Shown one piece after another: positions 36,901 to 43,686 of a DNA stretch of 64,000 nt (positions are counted from its first letter, which is position 1; every line of letters begins with the position of its first letter). A program made the translations under genes and the position numbers. The notes under the pieces are model-generated. The model had not been told where the DNA came from, did no database searches, and saw nothing but the letters and a program-made list of their open reading frames with translations. The stretch spans positions 434,001-498,000 of the forward strand of contig CAVWPI010000007.1 of assembly GCA_963756895.1 (NCBI GenBank), read 5' to 3'. The DNA comes from DASUAS01 sp963756895. Lineage in GTDB: Bacteria; Actinomycetota; Acidimicrobiia; IMCC26256; DASPTH01.

Positions 36901-37442
36901 GCGACCTCGCCGCGGGCTTCCACCTGGTACTCACGCCGGTAGCCGCCGGCCACGAGCCGGGCGACGAGCTCGTCGCGGTCGACCTGGTCGCCGGGCTTCA
37001 CCACGACCGGTTCGACCGCCTCGGCGTGGGGCCCGAGCCGTTGGGCCAGGGCCCGTACCGGCGCGACCACCACGTGCGGGGGTGTGCCACCCCCCTTCGA
37101 CGCGGCGCGCAGGCGCCACATCACGCGCAGGCGACGCCCCATCGTCTCGAACGAGGGCGACACCCGCTCGAACGGCAGCGTCTCCCAGGCCGGGAAGAGC
37201 TCGACCTCGCCGTCGCCGAGGAACTGGCCGAGGTCGCGCACGAGGCGTTCGGCCTCGGCGCCCGTCGGCACTGCCAGTAGCAGGGGCCGGCGGCTGGTGA
37301 CACCGGCCAGCGAGGCCACGAACGCCGACCGGGCGGCGTCGGGCACGGCCACCGTGGGCTGGCGGGCGATCACCGCGCGCAGCGCCGGCTCCTCGGCGAG
37401 GAGCGGGGCGAGACCGGCGAGCGGGGGTGCGGAAGAGGTCAT
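33981..37442 (-). CDS. mfd: Transcription-repair coupling factor Mfd
   Basis: A 1153-residue ATP-dependent translocase that removes stalled RNA polymerase and recruits UvrA. Visible parts: the UvrB-like N-terminal region (LELFPAWETLPFERVSP-type segment near residue 80), the RNA-polymerase-interacting domain (GDYVVHHQHGVGRYLEM, near 475), Walker A in CGDVGYGKTEVAVRAAF (near 620), the DEEQRFG box, TATPIPRTLELSL and QLRGRVGRRGQRAYAYL, ending in the TRCF C-terminal domain. Length and order are those of normal Mfd, with no frameshift. Its stop overlaps the start of the SurA-like gene. Upstream on the same strand is pth. Confidence 0.97.
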   Translation of the reverse strand: MTSSAPPLAGLAPLLAEEPALRAVIARQPTVAVPDAARSAFVASLAGVTSRRPLLLAVPTGAEAERLVRDLGQFLGDGEVELFPAWETLPFERVSPSFETMGRRLRVMWRLRAASKGGGTPPHVVVAPVRALAQRLGPHAEAVEPVVVKPGDQVDRDELVARLVAGGYRREYQVEARGEVAVRGSIVDVYPSTDDHPVRIDLWGDEVDRLSAFSVADQRSTHDVAEVCIFPTRELLPTDDVRERARALVAQQPWGREQWERLAEGQLFDGMESWLPWLTDREHLLTDLMPDDALVLLVEPKRMRDRAQELLDEEAALASTLAVTWGAGGERDLPRLSLEFDRLLAHTGAGAVSMLSTPDNPDTPRVAASVFDPVVGDADALARRLRALAGEGYRVVLAAEGTGSAQRLRDILAGEGLDAGPGEPAPGAVRLVVAPIDRGVVLPSAQLALVAEADLTGRRRVHRRARGARRGQDYYDALEPGDYVVHHQHGVGRYLEMKPLTMGGVERDYLWLEFKDGKVYVPTDQVGFVRKYTGGETPSLNRMGGADFEKQRARVRSAVREIAEELVVLYRQRLATTGHAFGPDTPWQHEVEEAFPFEETPDQLQAILDVKGDMERPVPMDRLVCGDVGYGKTEVAVRAAFKAVQDGTQVVVLVPTTLLAGQHGQTFRERFANYPVRVEVLSRFLSAKEQSAVVRDFESGAVDVLIGTHRLLSTDVKPKRLGLLVVDEEQRFGVQHKELIKQMATNVDVLTLTATPIPRTLELSLTGIRDLSLVNTPPEDRQPILTYVGEYDDRAAAEAIRRELLREGQVFYVHNRVRDIELVAENVRALVPDARVAVAHGQMDENRLERVVLDFAEREFDVLVCTTIVESGIDMPTVNTLVVDRSDLLGLAQMYQLRGRVGRRGQRAYAYLFHPADRVLSEEAYERLKTIGEFTDLGSGFKIAIRDLEIRGAGNLLGQAQSGHIAAVGFDLYCQMVTEAVGELKGEPVPEPVDITIDVPVDANLPRDYVQRDDVRMEAYRRLAAVTSGGDVDDVRNEWEDRYGPPPPSAVALLDVASLRVECVRLGIRSITVQRNTARITGVSLKESQKVRLRRLAPKAVAKEDELVVPVNVPPADVATALVELLRDLLPPPAEAPSEGPAGAAPALASATP

Positions 37443-37573
37443 GGACGCGAAGCAAACCGGGTGCGACGCCGCACCCGGGGGGTCATCATCGTACGCGTCG
37501 GTCGTCTCGAAGATTCATTGTCCCGCTACGTCCGCACTGCGAACGCCACGCGCCGATGAATCGAGCTCCGGGC

Positions 37574-38159
37574 TCAGTTCACCCGGTTCATGGCGGTGTC
37601 GACGCCGTCGGCGATGATCGTCTCGACCGCGTCGGCGGCTTCCTCGAGTACGACGTCGATCTCGGCGCGCTCGCGCTTGGAGAACTTCTTGAGCACGTGG
37701 TCGGCGCCGTGCTCCTTCGACACCGGCTTCCCCACGCCGATGCGCACGCGCAGGAAGGCGTCGGAGTGGAGGTGCGACTTGATCGAACGCAGGCCGTTGT
37801 GGCCGGCGAGGCCACCGCCGTTCTTCACCTTGAGCACGCCGACGGGTAGGTCGAGCTCGTCCTGCACCACGACGAGCTGCTCGGGCTCCACGCCGTAACG
37901 GCGGACCAGCGGCGCGACGGCCAACCCGGAGTCGTTCATGAAGGTGAGCGGTATCGCCGAGCGCGACGAGCGACTCCCCGATGCGCACCTGGTCGGCGCG
38001 GGCGCGCTCCTTGCCCTTCTTCAGCGTCCCGCCGTGGCGCGTGGCCAGGATCTCGACGACCTCGGCGCCGACGTTGTGGCGCGTACGCGCGTACTCGTCA
38101 CCGGGATTGCCCAGGCCCACCACCAGGATGTCGGCGGCGGTGCCCCGACGCCGCAGCAC
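37574..38159 (-). CDS. pth: Peptidyl-tRNA hydrolase, single frameshift
   Basis: Recycles peptidyl-tRNA released from stalled ribosomes; normally essential. N-terminal motif VVGLGNPGDEYARTRHNVG with the catalytic His; then, after SLVAL, a shift near 37957 moves to AIPLTFMNDSGLAVAPLVRR. After it come the catalytic Asp region VVQDELDLPVGVLKVK and GGLAGHNGLRSIKSHL. The pieces together give about 195 residues, the family length. The extra base lies in CTCGGCGATACC. The start (ATG 38159) is 3 bases after the rplY stop, so they are co-transcribed. Sequence error is the best explanation. Confidence 0.88.
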
Positions 38160-38162
38160 GGG

Positions 38163-38825
38163 CTACTCGTCGCCGGCGTCGTCCGAGGATTCGGCGTCGG
38201 ATGCCTCGGCACCGGCCTCGCCCTCTTCGCCCTCGACGGCCTCGCCCTCTTCGCCCTCTTCGAGGGTGGCGACGCGCGGTGCCGCGACCTGCGCCACGAC
38301 GGTGTCGGTCTCCACCTGCGTGGTGACACCCTCGGCGAGCGGCACGTCCTCGACGCGCAGCTGGTCGCCGATCGCGAGCTCGGACACGTCGATCTCGATC
38401 GCGAGCGGGATGTTGCCCGGCATGGCCTCGATCGTGAGGTGGAACATGAGCTGCTCGAGCAGCCCGCCGTCCTTCACGCCCTCGGCCTCGCCGACCAGGT
38501 GGATCGGGATCTCGGCGCTCACCGCGACGTCGCGGTCGATCCGCACGAAGTCGACGTGCACCAGGATGCCCTTGGTGGGGTGGCGGTGGATCTGGCGGGC
38601 GAGCGTGAGGACGCTCGTGCCGCCGACGTCGAGGCTGATGAGGGAGTTGGCCCCGGCCTCACCGGCGAGGATGTGCTGCAGCTCACGGGAGCCCACGGTG
38701 ATCGACACCGAATCGGTGCCGAGGCCGTAGACGACGGCGGGCACCTTGCCCTCACGGCGGAGGCGGCCGGAGGGGCGCGACCCGAACTCGGTACGCGGCT
38801 CGGTGGTGAGGGTGATGTCAGGCAT
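38163..38825 (-). CDS. rplY: 50S ribosomal protein bL25 (CTC/TL5 type)
   Basis: A 220-residue, two-domain bL25 that binds 5S rRNA. The N-terminal domain (FGSRPSGRLRREGKVPAVVYG; HRHPTKGILVHVDFVRI) is followed by the C-terminal TL5 domain (EAMPGNIPLAIEIDVSEL). A tail of about 35 acidic residues contains GEEGEAVEGEEGEAG, a near-duplicate. ATG 38825; longer in-frame codons upstream do not fit. Part of the order tRNA-Gln, glmU, prs, rplY, pth conserved in actinobacteria. The acidic tail is longer than in most relatives. Confidence 0.94.
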   Translation of the reverse strand: MPDITLTTEPRTEFGSRPSGRLRREGKVPAVVYGLGTDSVSITVGSRELQHILAGEAGANSLISLDVGGTSVLTLARQIHRHPTKGILVHVDFVRIDRDVAVSAEIPIHLVGEAEGVKDGGLLEQLMFHLTIEAMPGNIPLAIEIDVSELAIGDQLRVEDVPLAEGVTTQVETDTVVAQVAAPRVATLEEGEEGEAVEGEEGEAGAEASDAESSDDAGDE

Positions 38826-38881
38826 GGCGGAAGAAGGGCCTTTCAGCCGTCCGAACGGCTCGGAACTCGAAGAGGAGCAGT

Positions 38882-39865
38882 TTAGACGTTGTCGCCGCGG
38901 AAGATCTCGCTGACGCTGGTGTCCTCGAAGACGGCGTCGAGGGCCTCGGCGATGATCGGGGCGATCGAGAGCACCTCGAGGGAGTCGAACCGCTTCTCGG
39001 CAGGGATCGGGAGGGTGTTGGTGACCACCACGCCGCGGATCGGGGCGTTCTTCAGGCGGTCGACGGCCGGACCCGAGAGGACCCCGTGCGTGGCCAGCAC
39101 CCACACCTCGGTGGCGCCCCGCTCGACCAGCAGGTTGGCGGCCGAGACGACGGTGCCGGCGGTGTCGATCATGTCGTCGATCAGCACGCAGACGTTGCCG
39201 GCGACGTTGCCGACCACCTCGGTGGCCTCGGCGACGTTGTGGGTGCCCTTGGGACGGCGCTTGTCGATGAAGGCGAGGTCGGACTCGACCCCGGCGTCGC
39301 CCAGGCAGTTGGAGAAGCGCTTGGCGAGCTTGGCGCCACCGGCGTCGGGTGACACCACGACGACGTCGCCTTCCACGTGCCGGGCCAGGTGGCCGGCGAG
39401 CAGCGGCACCGCGGTGAGGTGGTCGACCGGACCGTCGAAGAAGCCCTGGATCTGGCCGGTGTGGAGGTCGACGCTCACGACGCGGTCGGCGCCCGCCACC
39501 GTGAGCATGTCGGCGAGCAGACGGGCCGAGATCGGCTCGCGGCCCTCGGCCTTGCGGTCCTGGCGCGCGTATCCGTAGAAGGGACAGACCGCAGTGATGC
39601 GACGCGCGGAAGCGCGCTTCGCCGCGTCGAGCATGAGCAGCTGTTGCATGATGCGGTCGTTGATCGGTTCGCAGTGGCTCTGCACGACGAACACGTCAGC
39701 GCCGCGGATGCTCTCGCCGTCGCGCGCGTAGAGCTCGCCGCTCGCGAACGTCGACAGCTTCACCTCACCGAGCGGCAGGTGGAGGCACTCGGCGATCTCG
39801 TTCGACAGGTCCTCGTTGCCCTGCCCCGCGAAGAGCATGAGCTTCTTCTTGGAAACGAGTTCCAC
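38882..39865 (-). CDS. prs: Ribose-phosphate pyrophosphokinase
   Basis: A 327-residue class I PRPP synthetase making PRPP from ribose-5-phosphate and ATP for nucleotide, His and Trp synthesis. Motifs: FASGELYARDGESIRGADVF, FPYYGYARQDRK-like (seen as CPFYGYARQDRKAEGREPIS), VVSVDLHTGQIQGFF, and the PRPP loop VCVLIDDMIDTAGTV. Full length and intact. Lies between glmU (55-base gap) and rplY (56-base gap) on the same strand. Confidence 0.97.
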   Translation of the reverse strand: MELVSKKKLMLFAGQGNEDLSNEIAECLHLPLGEVKLSTFASGELYARDGESIRGADVFVVQSHCEPINDRIMQQLLMLDAAKRASARRITAVCPFYGYARQDRKAEGREPISARLLADMLTVAGADRVVSVDLHTGQIQGFFDGPVDHLTAVPLLAGHLARHVEGDVVVVSPDAGGAKLAKRFSNCLGDAGVESDLAFIDKRRPKGTHNVAEATEVVGNVAGNVCVLIDDMIDTAGTVVSAANLLVERGATEVWVLATHGVLSGPAVDRLKNAPIRGVVVTNTLPIPAEKRFDSLEVLSIAPIIAEALDAVFEDTSVSEIFRGDNV

Positions 39866-39920
39866 TGCTGGTCTCCGCTCGTCGCCGTCTCTCGTCGCAG
39901 GCTAGCGGCGGCGCGGGCGC

Positions 39921-41375
39921 TCAGCTCTGGTCTTCCCCGGCGTCTCGTTCGGCGTCCCGTTCGGCGTCGCGACGAGCGACCCAGCCCTCGTCGATCGACG
40001 CGGGCACGCCCTTGGCCAGCGCCCCGGGGGGCACGTCGCGGGTGACGACCGCGCCGGCGCCGGTGTACGCGCCCTCGCCCACGTCGACCGGTGCGACCAG
40101 CACCGTGTTGGACCCGGTGCGCGCGTCGGCGCCGACCCGGGTGCGGTGCTTCTGCCGACCGTCGTAGTTGGCGGTGATGTTCCCGGCGCCGATGTTGGCC
40201 CGGGGCCCGATCTCGGCGTCGCCCACGTAGGCCAGGTGGGGCACCTTGGCCCCCTCGCCGATCTCCGAGTTCTTGATCTCGACGAACGTGCCGACGTGGG
40301 CGTCGGCGGCGAGGCGCGTGCCCGGCCGCAGCGAGACGTAGGGACCGACGGTGGCACGGTCACCGATCTCCGACTCGCGGGCCACGGTCTGGCGCACGAC
40401 GGCGTCGTCGCCCACGATGGTGTCGACGAGCTGCGTGTCGGGACCGATCACCGAGCCGGCACCCACCACGGTGCGGCCCGAGAGGATGGTGCCCGGGAGG
40501 AGCCGCACGTCGGGCGCGAGCACCACCGCGGTGTCGACGTAGGTGCGCGCGGGATCGGTCATGCCGACGCCGGCGCGCATCCACCGGGTGTTGATGCGGT
40601 GCCGCAGCTCTGCCTCGGCCTCCGCGAGCTGGGCCCGGTCGTTGACGCCGAACGCGTCGGTGGCGTCGTCGGCCTCGACCCCGACCACGCGGTGCCCGGC
40701 CTGACGCAGCACGGCCACGACGTCGGTGAGGTAGTACTCGCCCTGTGCGTTCTCGGGGCTGAGCCGGCGCAGCGCCGGCGCGAGCAGGTTGCGGCGGAAG
40801 CAGTAGATCGACGGGTTCACCTCGTCGATCTCCAGCTCGTCGGGTGTGCCGTCGGACTGCTCGACGATCCGGTCGACGCGGCCCTGGTCGTCGCGCACGA
40901 TGCGTCCGTACCCGGTGGGATCGGCAACGCGAGCGGTGAGCAGCGTCGCGGCGGCGTCGGCCACGCGGTGCTCGGTGGCGAGACGGGCCAGCGACTCGGC
41001 CCGCAGCAGCGGGACGTCGCCCGCCACGACGATCAGATCGTCCTCCAGGTCGGGATCGTCGGCGAAGGCGGTGAGCGCGACGCTCACCGCGTCGCCGGTG
41101 CCCCGTTGGGTGTGCTGCTCCACGAACTCGACCGGCACGCCGCCCGCGAGTTGCTCGTGCAGGGTCTTGGTCACGTGCTCGGCGGCGTGGCCGACGACGA
41201 CCACGATCTTCTGGAGCGGGAGCTGCTCGAGCGCGTCGAGCACGTGCAGGAGCATGGGCCGTCCGCACAGCGGGTGGAGGACCTTGGGCGTGGCGGAGCG
41301 CATGCGGGTGCCCTCACCCGCCGCCAGTACCACCGCACTCACCGGTCGGATCTGCGTCGCCGGCTCTCGAGCCAT
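39921..41375 (-). CDS. glmU: Bifunctional GlmU (UDP-GlcNAc pyrophosphorylase/GlcN-1-P acetyltransferase)
   Basis: A 484-residue enzyme supplying UDP-GlcNAc for peptidoglycan. The N-terminal uridyltransferase begins VVLAAGEGTRMRSATPKVLH, with QHTQRGTGDAVSVAL; the C-terminal left-handed beta helix carries hexapeptide repeats with VEIKNSEIGEGAKVPHLAYV and GAGNITANYDGRQKHRT. Ends with an Asp/Arg-rich low-complexity tail (RRDAERDAERDAGEDQ). Directly follows tRNA-Gln on the same strand, as in mycobacteria and streptomycetes. Confidence 0.97.
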   Translation of the reverse strand: MAREPATQIRPVSAVVLAAGEGTRMRSATPKVLHPLCGRPMLLHVLDALEQLPLQKIVVVVGHAAEHVTKTLHEQLAGGVPVEFVEQHTQRGTGDAVSVALTAFADDPDLEDDLIVVAGDVPLLRAESLARLATEHRVADAAATLLTARVADPTGYGRIVRDDQGRVDRIVEQSDGTPDELEIDEVNPSIYCFRRNLLAPALRRLSPENAQGEYYLTDVVAVLRQAGHRVVGVEADDATDAFGVNDRAQLAEAEAELRHRINTRWMRAGVGMTDPARTYVDTAVVLAPDVRLLPGTILSGRTVVGAGSVIGPDTQLVDTIVGDDAVVRQTVARESEIGDRATVGPYVSLRPGTRLAADAHVGTFVEIKNSEIGEGAKVPHLAYVGDAEIGPRANIGAGNITANYDGRQKHRTRVGADARTGSNTVLVAPVDVGEGAYTGAGAVVTRDVPPGALAKGVPASIDEGWVARRDAERDAERDAGEDQS

Positions 41376-41395
41376 CTGTCTCCATCCCGGGGATG

Positions 41396-41466
41396 CTCGG
41401 GGGCGAGGTTTCGAACCTCGACTTGGGACTCCAAAGGACCCCGTGCTGCCGTTACACCACCCCCGA
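41396..41466 (-). tRNA. tRNA-Gln (anticodon TTG)
   Basis: A 71-base tRNA with acceptor TCGGGGG/CCCCCGA, D arm GTGTAACGGCAGCAC, anticodon loop CTTTGGA (anticodon TTG) on a 5-bp stem with one T-T mismatch, and T arm CGAGGTTCGAAACCTCG. It sits 20 bases upstream of glmU, the conserved actinobacterial position. The anticodon-stem mismatch could be a sequencing error. Confidence 0.88.
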
Positions 41467-41531
41467 ATTCGTCGCCACGACGGTACCTGATGTGCGGGTC
41501 GCCCCCGCGCCCGACTAACTTGCGACCCGCC

Positions 41532-41633
41532 ATGGGCTCATTGATCAAGAAGCGCCGCAAGCGCATGCGGAAGAAGAAGCACAAGAAGCTTCTCAAGAAG
41601 ACGCGCTGGCAGCGCCGTCAGCAGGGCCGCTAA
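41532..41633 (+). CDS. Mini ribosomal protein bS22 (AURKAIP1/COX24-like)
   Basis: A 33-residue, extremely basic protein starting MGSLIKKRRKRMRKKKHKK and ending RWQRRQQGR. It matches the actinobacterial bS22 seen in mycobacterial 30S structures, which has the same length and the same GSxIKKRRKRM start. About half the residues are Lys or Arg. It is divergent from tRNA-Gln and followed by a hairpin. Easily missed by gene callers because of its size. Confidence 0.9.
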   Translation: MGSLIKKRRKRMRKKKHKKLLKKTRWQRRQQGR

Positions 41634-41643
41634 CCCTTTCTCG

Positions 41644-41690
41644 TTTTGGCGTGGCAGACCCGCGAACATCGCGGCTCCACCACGCCGAAA
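41644..41690. terminator. Hairpin between bS22 and ispE
   Basis: Outer arms TTTTGGCGTGG and CCACGCCGAAA (10 of 11 pairing), with an inner CGCG/CGCG pair around AACAT. It lies between the convergent bS22 and ispE stops, so probably a shared terminator. The TTTTGGCGT opening is also seen at 59334. Confidence 0.65.
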
Positions 41691-41707
41691 TCGCAGAAAC
41701 GGTGCGG

Positions 41708-42601
41708 TCAGCTGGAGAGGCGGACGCCGCGGCTGACGCTCGTCGTGCCGACGACGGGCACGCGCAGGCGCCGGCCCACCTCGTCGACCAGGGCCGGCAG
41801 CCTTCGGGTGTCGGCGACGGGCACCACGTAGGCCGAGCCGCTCCCCGCCAGCAGCGCGGGCGCACCGGCGGCGGATTCCAGCGCCGACCGGAACTCGAGC
41901 AGACGGGGCTCCAACGCCTCGGCTGCGGGTTCGAGGTCGTTGACGAGCTCGTCGATCACCGACGTCAGCCGCCGCGGCGCCGGGACCGCGCGTTCGGACC
42001 GTGGGCCCCCGAGCTTGTCCCACGCCTTGTAGACGTCGGGCGTCGACAACCGGAACGGCGGGATCGCCACGAGGAACGCGAGCCCGGTGGGCACCGACAC
42101 CGGCTCGATGATCTCGCCCCGGCCGCGCATCCACGCCGCGCCGCCCCGCACGCAGAACGGCACGTCCGAGCCCACCTCGGCGGCGAGGGCGAGCACACCG
42201 GCGTCGTCGACGTCGACGTCGAGGAGCTCGCGCACCGCGAGCAGCGCAGCGGCGGCGTCGGCCGAGCCACCGCCGAGTCCGCCGCCCGCGGGGATGTGCT
42301 TGCGCAGCACGAGCCGCACCCCATGACCGGACCGGCCGGCGCGCACGAGCAGCTTCTCCGCCGCGATGAACGCGAGGTTGCGGTGGTCGGACGGCACGTC
42401 CTCGCCGACCTCGACCCCCTGCACCTCGACCTGCACACCGCCGGGCGCCGGCACCGCGAACACCTCGACCACGTCGTGGGGCTGGCCCAACGAGATGACG
42501 AGCGACTCGAGGTCGTGGTAGCCGTCGCGGCGGCGACCGAGGACGCGCAGCGACAGGTTGAGCTTCGGGTACGCGGTGGCGCGGACGCGGGCCAGTCTCA
42601 C
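41708..42601 (-). CDS. ispE: 4-diphosphocytidyl-2-C-methyl-D-erythritol kinase
   Basis: About 297 residues of the GHMP kinase family; phosphorylates CDP-ME in the MEP isoprenoid pathway. Motifs: ATAYPKLNLSLRVLGRRRDG at the start, the ATP loop PAGGGLGGGSADAAAALLAV, GSDVPFCVRGGAAWMRGRG and LLAGSGSAYVV. GTG 42601 is chosen because the family starts 7-10 residues before KLNLSL; an ATG at 42673 would overlap rsmA and add unlike sequence. A 15-bp direct repeat covers this start. Last gene of the tatD-rpfB-rsmA-ispE set. Confidence 0.93.
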   Translation of the reverse strand: MRLARVRATAYPKLNLSLRVLGRRRDGYHDLESLVISLGQPHDVVEVFAVPAPGGVQVEVQGVEVGEDVPSDHRNLAFIAAEKLLVRAGRSGHGVRLVLRKHIPAGGGLGGGSADAAAALLAVRELLDVDVDDAGVLALAAEVGSDVPFCVRGGAAWMRGRGEIIEPVSVPTGLAFLVAIPPFRLSTPDVYKAWDKLGGPRSERAVPAPRRLTSVIDELVNDLEPAAEALEPRLLEFRSALESAAGAPALLAGSGSAYVVPVADTRRLPALVDEVGRRLRVPVVGTTSVSRGVRLSS

Positions 42602-42649
42602 GCTGCGCTCACCGTCTCCGCGCGATGACGCGAGCGGGCCAGTCTCACG
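42588..42649. repeat. 15-bp direct repeat at the rsmA-ispE junction
   Basis: CGGGCCAGTCTCACG occurs at 42588-42602 and 42635-42649, 47 bases apart. A third partial copy, GTCTCACGCTGC, occurs at 42595 and again at 42654. One copy carries the ispE start codon and the partial copy reaches into the rsmA end. Probably a small tandem duplication. Confidence 0.8.
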
Positions 42650-42656
42650 ACACGTC

Positions 42657-43511
42657 TCACGCTGCCGCCGCACTGCGAGCCACTGCGGCCCACTCGTCGA
42701 GCCCGAGGGCCTCGGCCCGGGCGGTGGGCGCCACGCCTGCGGCGGCGAGGACCTCGGGCGTGGCGTCGCCGAGCAGCGGGACCAGCGAGCGTCGCAGCAT
42801 CTTCCGTCGCTGCGAGAACCCGGCCCGCACCAGCGCGAACAGCTGGTCGGCCGACGGCACGCTCACCGGGGGTGCAGATCGACGGCGCAGCCGCACCAGT
42901 GCGGAGTCGACCTTGGGCCGGGGCAGGAACACGGTGGGCGGGACGAACCCCACGACCCGGGCCTCGGCGAAGTACGCGACCTTCACCGACACCGCCCCGT
43001 ACTGCGGGTCACCGGGCGAGGCGGCGAGCCGCTCCCCCACCTCCCGCTGCACCATCACGAGGATGCGGTCGACCGTCTCGGCCTCCTCGAGCAGTCGGAC
43101 GACGACGGGCACGGCGACGTTGTACGGCAGGTTCGACACGCATGCACGTGGCGCCGGCACGAGCGTGACCAGCGCCGCGAGGTCGACACGCATCGCGTCA
43201 CCGCGGTCGACCCGCACGCGAGCCTCCACCGCGGGGCCCTCGTCGGCGAGCACGGCGCCCAAGGCGTCGGCCAGCCGGTCGTCGAGCTCCAGGGCCACGA
43301 CGTCGTGCCCGGCATCGAGCAGCGCGAGCGTCAACGAGCCCAGCCCCGGGCCGATCTCGAGCACCGGAGCGCCGGCGGGCAGGTCGGCGAGGGCGACCAC
43401 CCGCCGCGCGGTGTTGGGGTCGACGAGGAAGTTCTGACCGAGGCTCCGCTTGGGGTGGAGCCGGTGCGCGTCGAGCAGCGCGTGCACCGTCGCGGGGGTG
43501 AGCAGAGCCAC
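42657..43511 (-). CDS. rsmA: 16S rRNA dimethyladenosine transferase RsmA/KsgA
   Basis: A 284-residue enzyme dimethylating A1518 and A1519 of 16S rRNA. Motifs: RSLGQNFLVDPNTARRVVAL, the SAM loop VLEIGPGLGSLTLALLDAG, the catalytic NLPY in CVSNLPYNVAVPVV, and VFLPRPKVDSALVRL. Start ATG 43511. It follows rpfB with a 175-base gap that contains a hairpin and precedes ispE, the order seen in mycobacteria. Intact. Confidence 0.96.
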   Translation of the reverse strand: MALLTPATVHALLDAHRLHPKRSLGQNFLVDPNTARRVVALADLPAGAPVLEIGPGLGSLTLALLDAGHDVVALELDDRLADALGAVLADEGPAVEARVRVDRGDAMRVDLAALVTLVPAPRACVSNLPYNVAVPVVVRLLEEAETVDRILVMVQREVGERLAASPGDPQYGAVSVKVAYFAEARVVGFVPPTVFLPRPKVDSALVRLRRRSAPPVSVPSADQLFALVRAGFSQRRKMLRRSLVPLLGDATPEVLAAAGVAPTARAEALGLDEWAAVARSAAAA

Positions 43512-43562
43512 TATGACGATCGATTCCGCTCCGGCGTCCCGGCCTCCACGACGGCTCGCTCG

Positions 43563-43589
43563 CTGCGGACCGGGAGAGCCGGCCCGCAG
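43563..43589 (-). terminator. Hairpin between rpfB and rsmA
   Basis: CTGCGG-A-CCGG-gagag-CCGG-C-CCGCAG: ten paired bases with a single A-C mismatch, in the 175-base gap downstream of rpfB. No T run follows, so it may be an attenuator or processing site separating expression of rpfB from rsmA. Confidence 0.5.
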
Positions 43590-43686
43590 ACGTTCGACTC
43601 GCGCCGGCCACGCCTCCGCTGCATCTTCATGGGACGTGGAAAACTACAAGGTCACAGTGCGACAGCCCCATGGGTCGCGGGCCGGA

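Noticed and set aside
34551..37280. A 909-residue plus-strand frame opposite mfd
   Set aside because: Antisense shadow of an intact, highly conserved gene; composition shows His/Arg/Asp bias typical of such shadows.
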